DNA from: WVZL01 sp041862375
GTDB lineage: Bacteria > Acidobacteriota > Aminicenantia > Aminicenantales > Aminicenantaceae
DNA: 64,000 nucleotides
Assembly: GCA_041862375.1 (NCBI GenBank)
Contig: JBGVTE010000126.1
Span: 62,001 to 126,000 of the forward strand
Direction: 5' to 3'
Shown: positions 23,227 to 30,788 of the stretch, piece by piece
Layout: each line of letters begins with the position of its first letter
Position numbering within the stretch: position 1 is the first letter of the stretch
Program-made: the position numbers and the translations under genes
The notes under the pieces: generated by a model
Seen by the model: only the letters and a program-made list of their open reading frames with translations
Told to the model about the DNA's origin: nothing
The model's database searches: none

Positions 23227-25275
23227 ATGGATATTGAAAAAACGCCTACTAATGTTACTGAAAAAGATATTGATTTCTTAGAACAAAATCTGAAAAAATC
23301 ATCTCGCCCTATCCTCCTTACTGATTTGGCAAAAACTCTCATCTTCCACAAAAGTGCCGCTCAGCTTCGCCAAGAAGTAAAAAAATATGACCCTTACTGT
23401 TTGTATGAAATCAATGATTTGATTTACAAAGAATACAATGAATCCCTGACAGTAAGCAGCAAAGGAGTGGAGCACTTCAAAGGAGCTGTTATTTTAAAGG
23501 TGATAAATAAAGTGAATTATGAAAATTTCAACTGTGAGGTGTTGGAAGTGGATTATTCAGGAGGAGGAATTTTCCGCAAATACATAGATTATATGAAGAA
23601 AACCAAAACCCAAGTTTTACTTCCCAGCAATCTCGAAGGAAAAACCAATATTCCTGAAAAAATGAAAAAGCAGGAAGATCCAAGGCTCAACCAACTCCCC
23701 ATGACAGATAGAGATTTTAAAACATTAGAGAAAAAACTAAGAACGGCTCTATCAAAATCAACAACATTCTTCAACTGGAATGAGTACTGGCAACTTGTTA
23801 AAAATCAAGTTGAAATTAGCGAGGAAAAAATAGAAAAAATTAAAAACTTCATTTTAGAAACAAAAGAATCAATTGAAACAGCTTTTGGAGTAAAAAAATT
23901 TTGGGGTCTAGATGAATCAGATGATCTCTTTGCAATGTACTGTCTTAGTTTAAACCATGCTCTTGAAAAAAAGCACAAAAAGGACTTTGTCTATGTCTCT
24001 CCTCTTGGCTGGGGTAAATGGCATCTAAAGAAAATCCTTGAATCGTCTCTCAATGATCTGCCTATTTCTGCTGCTTCAGTTAAACTCCCCCTTATTGAGA
24101 AAGAGGAAAAACGACAAAGAGCACAGATGCAGACTTCTTCAATAAAAGTTTATCTGAGCTGGCGTGAAATACTCTCTGGTGGCATAAAAATTTCGAAAGC
24201 ACTCAACAAAGAACTCTCATCCTGTAGAGAGTATATCTTCATTGACGTTGAAGAGGAGAAAGAATACACCTTTTATTTCTATCCCTCCCATGGTTTTTTT
24301 CTAGGCTTAAAAGACTTTTATATACAAAACAACGTTCCTCAAGGAGCAAGCTTAACTCTTGAAAAAAAAGGGATCAATACCTTCTCTTTCTGGCTAAAAA
24401 AATCAAAAAAGAAGCTTTCTGTTTTCAAAGTGACGTATGATCCAAAAGAAGACAAGTTTCGTGACACCGGCGAAGAGCTCTTCACTTTTGCTCTTCCTAA
24501 CAAAATTATTCACTTGGAAAAAGAAACATTTGCCCGACTTTATTCTTTATATTCTTTAAGAAATGATTTGAATTTAAGAGAACTCTTAATCCACATTTTT
24601 AAGAATTTTGGCGTTGAAGCTGAAAACTTTTCCCTTCATTACCTAAGAGCGTACCATTTAGTTGATGTCTTAAAACTAACTTCATTGGAAGATGTTGAAC
24701 AGACGCTCATCAATTCACCTGAATTTATAAAATCAGATAAAAAGAAAGGGTTCTTTTCCCTCCTTGAAAAAAGGGAGGTCGAAGAAGAAGCAGTGCCTGA
24801 AGCTCTAGGGGAAGTACAGCCAGAAGCATCTCCTGAAGAAGAAGTCCCCAGCGAAATATTACATAAGGAAATTCCCACTGAAGAAATTCCTTTAGTAACC
24901 CAGGAAATTGAAAAAGAAGAAAAACTCCCTGAAATCCAAGAAGTGGAAGTCGAAAGAGAGGCAGTAGGAGAAAAACCTCCTAAAAAAATTAAAATTCAAA
25001 AGAGAAAAAAACTAAAAATGGAAGGAGAAGTAGCCCCTCGCCTTAGAAAGAGAGAGAAAAGATTCATTGAAGAAAAAATAGAAATTGAAGAATTGGAACA
25101 AGAGGCTATAACAGCAATTAAAGAAAAAAAAGAAGAAGAAAGAGATGAAGTGCGGGCTAAGGAAAAAAAGGAAGAATTTGAGAAGCCTTTAGCTCAAGAA
25201 GAGCCAGTCTTCGGCCTTTTTGCAGAAAAACTAAAATCAGCGTTAGATAAAAAAAAGAAAGAGAAGAAGAAATAA
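23227..25275 (+). CDS. large protein of unknown function with highly charged tail
   Basis: 682 residues; no family recognised. Residues about 1-515 look folded: the first 100 read like a winged-helix or similar small helical unit (Leu-Leu-Thr-Asp-Leu-Ala-Lys-Thr-Leu...Asn-Asp-Leu-Ile-Tyr-Lys), followed by mixed alpha/beta sequence with few Cys. From about 516 the chain is disordered-looking and dominated by Glu, Lys, Val and Pro, and it ends in a Lys run. No signal peptide or membrane segment is seen. AAGGA precedes the ATG 2 nt after the OTCase stop, so it is probably the fourth gene of that operon. It ends 5 bp from the convergent SelB-like gene. A nucleic-acid-associated role is a weak guess. 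Confidence 0.7.
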   Translation: MDIEKTPTNVTEKDIDFLEQNLKKSSRPILLTDLAKTLIFHKSAAQLRQEVKKYDPYCLYEINDLIYKEYNESLTVSSKGVEHFKGAVILKVINKVNYENFNCEVLEVDYSGGGIFRKYIDYMKKTKTQVLLPSNLEGKTNIPEKMKKQEDPRLNQLPMTDRDFKTLEKKLRTALSKSTTFFNWNEYWQLVKNQVEISEEKIEKIKNFILETKESIETAFGVKKFWGLDESDDLFAMYCLSLNHALEKKHKKDFVYVSPLGWGKWHLKKILESSLNDLPISAASVKLPLIEKEEKRQRAQMQTSSIKVYLSWREILSGGIKISKALNKELSSCREYIFIDVEEEKEYTFYFYPSHGFFLGLKDFYIQNNVPQGASLTLEKKGINTFSFWLKKSKKKLSVFKVTYDPKEDKFRDTGEELFTFALPNKIIHLEKETFARLYSLYSLRNDLNLRELLIHIFKNFGVEAENFSLHYLRAYHLVDVLKLTSLEDVEQTLINSPEFIKSDKKKGFFSLLEKREVEEEAVPEALGEVQPEASPEEEVPSEILHKEIPTEEIPLVTQEIEKEEKLPEIQEVEVEREAVGEKPPKKIKIQKRKKLKMEGEVAPRLRKREKRFIEEKIEIEELEQEAITAIKEKKEEERDEVRAKEKKEEFEKPLAQEEPVFGLFAEKLKSALDKKKKEKKK

Positions 25276-25279
25276 AATA

Positions 25280-26368
25280 TCACAATATTTCTCGCCTTGA
25301 AGGACTTTTTCTTCGAGTTACTCCCATCTGATCTAGCAATTCTAAAAGAGGGATAGCATACTTCCGGGTCAATCCTGTCATCCTTTTAAAATCATAGACT
25401 GTTAATTCTTTTGTGGCAGACTCCTTGAGCTTTGAAATTACTCCATTTAACCAGCTGGAGTGAAGAAAAAAACCATTTTTCCCCTTGACTATTTTTTCCC
25501 TCTCAATGAGAACAGAAAGCATCATATGCAGCTTTTTTGAAGAAAGATGAAATCTTTGTTGGAAATTCTCTAAAGAAACAGAACGGTATTCTCCTTTAAA
25601 ACACAAATCCTCAAGCTCCTGGAGAATATTCTCTTCCTCTGGAGTGAGAGTTATCCTAAAAGACAAAAGAGCAACCAAATTGTCCACTTCTCTAATCAGG
25701 CCTTGCTTTTCAAGATTTTTTAATGACAGGACAAGAATTTTATGGTGAAGCTCAAATCTTTTTTTGATTCTCTCTTTAGACAATCCTTTCTCTTTTGAAT
25801 GCTTCCTGTGAAATTGTTTAAGATAGGCAACAATCTTATTAGAAAGGAAATCAAGGCTTTTCTGGGAGATAAGAAAGAGAGGTGAAAACGAAATGATTCT
25901 TATTTTTCCTTCCACCTCTAATTCTTCAAAGAGCTTCCTGAGAAAATTTTTAGATAGGTTGCAAAATTCATTAATCTCCCTCTCCATCAAACCATAAATC
26001 CCTTTCTCTTGAGCTAGAGCAAGGAGCATCTCCCTTTCCCCCTCGCGAAGGGTTTGAAGAAACCGAATCCTTTCTGTTATTTTCTTGCCCTCTATTTTTA
26101 AGGAATTAGGACTGAGAATAACTCCTCTACCTAGCGTCTCTCCGCTTTTAAATTCCTCAACATCGAAGGTATCCCTCCATTTCACATAGAGAGCCTGTCT
26201 AGGACAGACACGGACAAAGAACTCACTCCCCACTGCCTCTCTCGCGTTTACAAAAAACTCAAGCGAGGCCCTCACTTTCTTCTTTTTCACACGAAGAAAA
26301 ACATCAGATAACTGGCCTAAACTGCGAGGAGAAAAATCAACCACAGCGTCAAAACATCTTATCTTCAT
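25280..26368 (-). CDS. SelB-like protein lacking the GTPase domain
   Basis: 362 residues that match only the C-terminal part of SelB, the selenocysteine elongation factor. Residues about 1-88 resemble the EF-Tu-like domain 3, ending Thr-Leu-Gly-Arg-Gly-Val-Ile-Leu-Ser-Pro where SelB has Ile-Gly-Gly-Gly-x-Val-Leu-Asp-Pro. Four winged-helix repeats follow. The last contains Met-Thr-Gly-Leu-Thr-Arg-Lys-Tyr-Ala-Ile-Pro-Leu-Leu-Glu-Leu-Leu-Asp, a strong SelB WH4 signature. The G domain and domain 2 are absent. The ATG overlaps the rnr stop (TAATG) and has GAGGG upstream, and the frame is uninterrupted. It therefore looks like a maintained protein rather than debris, perhaps an RNA-hairpin binder. 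Confidence 0.7.
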   Translation of the reverse strand: MKIRCFDAVVDFSPRSLGQLSDVFLRVKKKKVRASLEFFVNAREAVGSEFFVRVCPRQALYVKWRDTFDVEEFKSGETLGRGVILSPNSLKIEGKKITERIRFLQTLREGEREMLLALAQEKGIYGLMEREINEFCNLSKNFLRKLFEELEVEGKIRIISFSPLFLISQKSLDFLSNKIVAYLKQFHRKHSKEKGLSKERIKKRFELHHKILVLSLKNLEKQGLIREVDNLVALLSFRITLTPEEENILQELEDLCFKGEYRSVSLENFQQRFHLSSKKLHMMLSVLIEREKIVKGKNGFFLHSSWLNGVISKLKESATKELTVYDFKRMTGLTRKYAIPLLELLDQMGVTRRKSPSRREIL

Positions 26369-28434
26369 TAGCCCTCTCTCTCATCCATCTCTTGACTCAA
26401 AGATAAACCAATTCTCCTAAGGAGAGGATCTACAGAGGCCAAAATAACCTTTACTCTGTCTCCTAACTCAAATTTATTTCCTTTTCCTTTTCCAACCAGA
26501 GTCTTTCCTGATTTCCTGTAATAAAAATCACCTTTTAAATCGCTATAAGGAATAACACCGTCAACAAAATAATTGTCAAGTTCCACTATCATTCCAGCCT
26601 TTGAAATCCCTACTATCATTCCTTCGAGCTCTTCTCCGAGCTTACCTCTGAGAAACCTCAAAATGCGCCACTCTACCAATTTCCTTTCAGCTGCTTCTGC
26701 TTCTCTCTCTTGCTGACTACAGTGTAGAGCAATCCTGTTAAGGTTCGGCATTTTTACCTTTTCTCCTCTTACAGCCCTCTTTAAAATTCGATGGACAACT
26801 AAATCTGGATAACGCCGAATAGGAGAAGTAAAATGGGTGTATTCTCTTTTTGCTAATCCATAATGTTTTTCTTTTTCATTGGAGTAAACAGCTAGTTTTA
26901 ATGACCTCAATACCTGCAAAATAATAAATTTCTTTTCAGGCTTTTCTTCAGCCGCCTGTAAGGCTCGCTGTAAATCCTTTGATTCCACTTTCTTTGGATG
27001 AGGTAAAGAAATCCCAAAGTGGGCCAGAATCGTGTGGAGTCTCTCTAAATCTGATAAAGATGGGCGTGGATGGACTCGGTATATCGAGGAAATATTCTTT
27101 TGACTTATGTAAAAAGCAACAGCCTCATTCGCTGCAACCATAAATTCTTCAATTATCTTATGCGCCTCATTCGGTTCGAAAGGCTCTACAGAATACAGTT
27201 TTCCCTCTTTATAAACGAGCTCTGGTTCGACAAGGTCAAAATCTAAACTTCCCTCTGTACTCCTTTTCTCTCTCAGAATATAAGCCAGCTCCTTCATCAG
27301 TAACAAGTCCGGAACAAGATGAGTGTACTTTTGCTTTTCTCTTTCATCCCCTTGAAATATTCTATAAACAGAATCATACGTTAGCCTCTCTTCTGTTTGA
27401 ATCAGGGAAGGATGAAACTCAACTTTGAATACTTTGCCTTTTTCGTCTATTTCCAGGACAACAGAGAATGTAAGTCTCGCTTTCTTGAGCTGAAGACTGC
27501 ATACATTATTTGAAAGTGCTTCAGGAAGCATAGGCAGTGTCAAGCCAGGAAAATAAACGCTGTTCCCTCTCATTAAAGCTTCCTTATCCAGCTGGGAGCC
27601 AGGCATGATATAATGGGAGACATCAGCTATGTGAACTCCCAAGAGAAAACATCCCCCATCCAGCCTTTTTACACTTACTGCATCGTCAAAATCTTGAGCA
27701 TTTATTCCGTCAATAGTAACTGTTCTCCAACTTCGATAATCCACTCTTCCTGCTATCTCTTGAGGACTAATCTCAGGGGAAATATCCCTAGCTTCATCTA
27801 AGGCTTCTTCTGAAAAAGAAGTCACAAGGTTGTGCTCTTGAATGACAACGCTCGTATCAACTCCTGGCTCATCAGGCATTCCGAATATTCCTGAAACTTG
27901 CATGCTTTTCCTATCTACTTCCACAATCATCCCAGGAATAGGAGAAAAAGATCCCTTTGATGCTATGGGTACTTCCTGAGTTTGAGGCGTCTCAAGTGGA
28001 AGGAAAAATGACTGCCCGAAGCGTTCCCTATAAAGCCCGATAATTTTCTGTTTGACTTTCTCTAATATTCTTAGTACTCGGCCTTCTGGTGTGCCTCTCT
28101 TGCCGCTTTCCCTGTAAAGAACTTCTACAAAGTCTCCATGAAGAGCTCCTCCTGTGCAGCGGGCAGGAATAAAAATATCTTCAAGACTGTCTTCAGTACT
28201 GACAAAGCCATAACCTCCACAAGCCGAGATAAATTTTCCTTTGATAACATTCGATTTCTTTGGAACAAAATACCGGCCTTTATATTTTCGAAGGATTCCC
28301 TTTCCTTCCAATATCTTCAGTCTCTTTCTTAGCTCCAGCCTCTGTTTTGAAGAAAGCCCCAGCTCCTTAAGAATCTTGTGAATCGTAAAGCTATCCTGAC
28401 TTCTTCTTAATAAAGAAATGATTTGATTGTCCAT
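26368..28434 (-). CDS. rnr: ribonuclease R
   Basis: 688 residues: an N-terminal winged helix, two cold-shock/OB domains (about 60-190), the RNB catalytic domain with Asp-Gly-Ile-Asn-Ala-Gln-Asp-Phe-Asp-Asp-Ala-Val and His-Ile-Ala-Asp-Val-Ser-His-Tyr, Tyr-Thr-His-Phe-Thr-Ser-Pro-Ile-Arg-Arg-Tyr-Pro-Asp, and a C-terminal S1 domain. It is a 3'-5' processive exoribonuclease acting on structured RNA in the cytoplasm. The four metal-site Asp residues appear intact. AAGGG precedes the ATG. The next gene down is the truncated SelB-like protein, which is translationally coupled. Confidence 0.95.
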   Translation of the reverse strand: MDNQIISLLRRSQDSFTIHKILKELGLSSKQRLELRKRLKILEGKGILRKYKGRYFVPKKSNVIKGKFISACGGYGFVSTEDSLEDIFIPARCTGGALHGDFVEVLYRESGKRGTPEGRVLRILEKVKQKIIGLYRERFGQSFFLPLETPQTQEVPIASKGSFSPIPGMIVEVDRKSMQVSGIFGMPDEPGVDTSVVIQEHNLVTSFSEEALDEARDISPEISPQEIAGRVDYRSWRTVTIDGINAQDFDDAVSVKRLDGGCFLLGVHIADVSHYIMPGSQLDKEALMRGNSVYFPGLTLPMLPEALSNNVCSLQLKKARLTFSVVLEIDEKGKVFKVEFHPSLIQTEERLTYDSVYRIFQGDEREKQKYTHLVPDLLLMKELAYILREKRSTEGSLDFDLVEPELVYKEGKLYSVEPFEPNEAHKIIEEFMVAANEAVAFYISQKNISSIYRVHPRPSLSDLERLHTILAHFGISLPHPKKVESKDLQRALQAAEEKPEKKFIILQVLRSLKLAVYSNEKEKHYGLAKREYTHFTSPIRRYPDLVVHRILKRAVRGEKVKMPNLNRIALHCSQQEREAEAAERKLVEWRILRFLRGKLGEELEGMIVGISKAGMIVELDNYFVDGVIPYSDLKGDFYYRKSGKTLVGKGKGNKFELGDRVKVILASVDPLLRRIGLSLSQEMDEREG

Positions 28435-28565
28435 TTCTTCCCTTTAAATCAGCAACTCCTTTCAGAATCAGAGGGAAATCGGCATGTATCTATTCGTCTA
28501 TCCGACAGCTCTTCATTCATCGAAGACTCACTTCTGCTCTCTCGTAGAATTAGAGATGTTTACTA

Positions 28566-29243
28566 TTAATAGTAAAAGAAAGAAATATAGGGAATTTCAT
28601 GCTTCTCTCTTAAAAATTTCCCCACCTTAATCTTAAGTAAAGAGAGCAACTCTTCTTCTCCCCTGAGTGGGTATTCCTCCAAAATTTCGCGCTTTAGCTT
28701 TTCTTTTTCTTCTTGAGGACAATGCTGGAAAAGCAGTTCTTCAGTTTCCTCCTCTATTCGCTCAAGTTCTTCATCTTTATCTTTCACATCACCTCGAGAC
28801 AGCATCTTTAATGCTCTAAAATATATTTCTTCCAAATAGGACAAATTCGAAGGAATATCTTTTAGAAATCGCTGGACTTCACTCTCGATTCTCTTTATTT
28901 TATCATCCCTTCCGTATCTTCCTCCATGACTCCCAATTTTTCTCTCTCTATATTGCTCAAAAGCTCTCAACACGTGATGATTACAAAATCCAAGTGTACG
29001 AACTCTACGCCGTGCTCCTTTTTTTGTCCGGTAACTCTCAAATGTCCTTTCAATTCCTTCTAGTACAACTTGAAGGGGAATCCCCAGATTTTCCCACGTT
29101 GAAATTAAATCTAGATCTTTAGAGGAAAGGAAAAAAGGCGCTCCTCTTTCCTTTAGGAAACTTTGAGCTATCAATTGAAAATATCGACCACTCTGCGCCT
29201 TTAATTTTCGTGTGCCCTTCCAACTTTTATCTATTTCTTTCAT
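28566..29243 (-). CDS. conserved-looking protein of unknown function
   Basis: 225 residues from the ATG at 29243, which has AGGA seven bases upstream; the longer open frame would start inside coaX. Residues about 20-60 have the pattern Phe-Phe-Leu-Ser...Leu-Ile-Ser-Thr-Trp-Glu-Asn-Leu-Gly-Ile-Pro-Leu-Gln-Val-Val-Leu-Glu-Gly-Ile. I associate that pattern with uncharacterised bacterial proteins but cannot name a family. The rest is helical, rich in Glu, Lys and Arg, with no membrane segment. It overlaps coaX by 17 nt. About 130 bp of featureless sequence separates it from rnr. Confidence 0.7.
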   Translation of the reverse strand: MKEIDKSWKGTRKLKAQSGRYFQLIAQSFLKERGAPFFLSSKDLDLISTWENLGIPLQVVLEGIERTFESYRTKKGARRRVRTLGFCNHHVLRAFEQYRERKIGSHGGRYGRDDKIKRIESEVQRFLKDIPSNLSYLEEIYFRALKMLSRGDVKDKDEELERIEEETEELLFQHCPQEEKEKLKREILEEYPLRGEEELLSLLKIKVGKFLREKHEIPYISFFYY

Positions 29244-29991
29244 AAATAATCCTGAGCCCTTCAAGGATAAGATGAGGTTCAAAAAAATCAACTGATTTTA
29301 TCTCTGGTAAAGCGTGTACCGCAAATCCTCCCGTAGCAATAACGCGTGCTTCCCTGCTCAATTCTTTTTTGATTTTCTCAATGATATTCGAAATCAAACC
29401 AATATAGCCGAAATAGAGGCCAGACTGCATACTTGAGACGGTAGAACGACCTATGGCTCTTTTAGGTTTTCTTATTTCTATCCTCGGTAACTTAGCTGTC
29501 TTGAGGAAAAGAGCTTCAGCTGAAATCTGAATTCCAGGGGCAATTGCTCCACCTAAATATTCTCCTTTGGAAGACACCGCATCAAACGTCGTAGCAGTTC
29601 CAAAATCCACCACGATACACGGACCCCCGTATTTCTCGAACGCAGCAACTGAAGCTGCAATCCTATCCGCCCCCACCTCGAGAGGATTTTCATACAGAAT
29701 TGGCATTCCTGTCTTAAGTCCCGGTCCCACCACCACGGGTTTTATCCGGAAAAGTTTCTGGCTTAAATTTTGAAAAACAGGAGTCAGTGGAGGAACAACG
29801 CTAGAAATAATGAATGATTTTACCTCTGAAACTTCCAAATGTGCATATTTTAGCAGGTTCAAAAGGGTGAGAGTGTACTCGTCGCTTGTTCTATCCTTTT
29901 CCGTTCTAATCCTCCATTCGTTTATGAGATTTTTCTCCTGAAAAATCCCTATGGCAGTATTAGTATTTCCTATGTCCACTGTCAAAAGCAT
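29227..29991 (-). CDS. coaX: type III pantothenate kinase
   Basis: 254 residues of the ASKHA fold. The phosphate-1 motif is Asp-Ile-Gly-Asn-Thr-Asn-Thr (5-11). The substrate region has Gly-Ala-Asp-Arg, followed by Val-Asp-Phe-Gly-Thr-Ala-Thr-Thr-Phe-Asp. Gly-Gly-Ala-Ile-Ala-Pro-Gly and Ala-Thr-Gly-Gly-Phe-Ala follow. It makes 4'-phosphopantothenate, the first step of CoA synthesis, and this type is usually insensitive to CoA. AAAGGAG precedes the ATG. It lies directly after birA, a common bacterial pairing. Confidence 0.95.
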   Translation of the reverse strand: MLLTVDIGNTNTAIGIFQEKNLINEWRIRTEKDRTSDEYTLTLLNLLKYAHLEVSEVKSFIISSVVPPLTPVFQNLSQKLFRIKPVVVGPGLKTGMPILYENPLEVGADRIAASVAAFEKYGGPCIVVDFGTATTFDAVSSKGEYLGGAIAPGIQISAEALFLKTAKLPRIEIRKPKRAIGRSTVSSMQSGLYFGYIGLISNIIEKIKKELSREARVIATGGFAVHALPEIKSVDFFEPHLILEGLRIIYERNR

Positions 29992-30009
29992 TCTTCATCT
30001 CCTTTGTGC

Positions 30010-30750
30010 TCAAGTTACAGTCTTAATCTCAGCTGAAAAGTAAGAAGTCATGCTCCCTCTTTCCTCCAAGATTAAACCTCCAGAAGAGTCAATGCCCCTG
30101 TAAATTCCCTCAGCATCTCCCTTTTCAGTAATTAACTTCAATTTTTCACCGGGTGAAACAGCAGAATATCTTTCGAATTTACGGATAATTTCTCTCACTT
30201 TCCCTTGACAAAAAAGCCGGTACCAGTAGTTTAGTGCCTTCCACAGGTTTTTAAGCAGAATTGACTCATCGATAACTTCCCCTTTTATGAGTTTAAGAGA
30301 TGTAGCGCTGTCCCGAATCTCAACAGGAAAGCCCTCTTTTTCATGACTTAGGTTTAGGCCAATTCCTACAATAATGTAATGGAGCTGATTGCCTAAAAAG
30401 GTACTCTCACAGAGAATGCCTCCTAATTTTTTGTCGTGCCAAATTAAATCGTTAGGCCAGCGCAATTCAACATGAATTCTCAGGACTTTAAAAATAGCGT
30501 CTTTTACTGCCAATACAGCCATGAGGGGAATGATGGAAATATTAAGCTCTTTAGGCTTGAGGATAACAGATGTATAGAGCCCCTTGTTTTTAGCTGAGAA
30601 CCAGGTTCGTCTCCTTGTTCCCCTGCCTTTTGTCTGTTCTTTTGAAATGATGACTGTCCCTTCCTCTGCTCCCCTATCTGCCATCTCTCGAGCTAAATCG
30701 TTGGTAGAAGGACAGCTCTCTATCCTATGGATTATCGCCCCGATTTTCAT
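30010..30750 (-). CDS. birA: biotin-[acetyl-CoA-carboxylase] ligase, catalytic domain only
   Basis: 246 residues with the biotin-ligase core: Ser-Thr-Asn-Asp near the N-terminus, the biotinyl-AMP loop Gly-Arg-Gly-Thr-Arg-Arg-Arg-Thr-Trp, Leu-Arg-Trp-Pro-Asn-Asp-Leu, Lys-Leu-Gly-Gly-Ile-Leu-Cys-Glu and Gly-Ile-Gly-Leu-Asn. It attaches biotin to carboxyl carrier proteins. The N-terminal DNA-binding domain found in E. coli BirA is missing, so it should not repress transcription. It sits between valS and coaX in the same orientation. Confidence 0.93.
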   Translation of the reverse strand: MKIGAIIHRIESCPSTNDLAREMADRGAEEGTVIISKEQTKGRGTRRRTWFSAKNKGLYTSVILKPKELNISIIPLMAVLAVKDAIFKVLRIHVELRWPNDLIWHDKKLGGILCESTFLGNQLHYIIVGIGLNLSHEKEGFPVEIRDSATSLKLIKGEVIDESILLKNLWKALNYWYRLFCQGKVREIIRKFERYSAVSPGEKLKLITEKGDAEGIYRGIDSSGGLILEERGSMTSYFSAEIKTVT

Positions 30751-30788
30751 GATATAGAAAGACCCCTAGGAAATTTCCCGAATATATT

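Noticed and set aside
25280..26368. Selenocysteine decoding locus (tRNA-Sec, SECIS, selA) around the SelB-like gene
   Set aside because: No tRNA-Sec or selA/selD sequence is present in the window, so the SelB-like protein cannot be tied to selenocysteine here.
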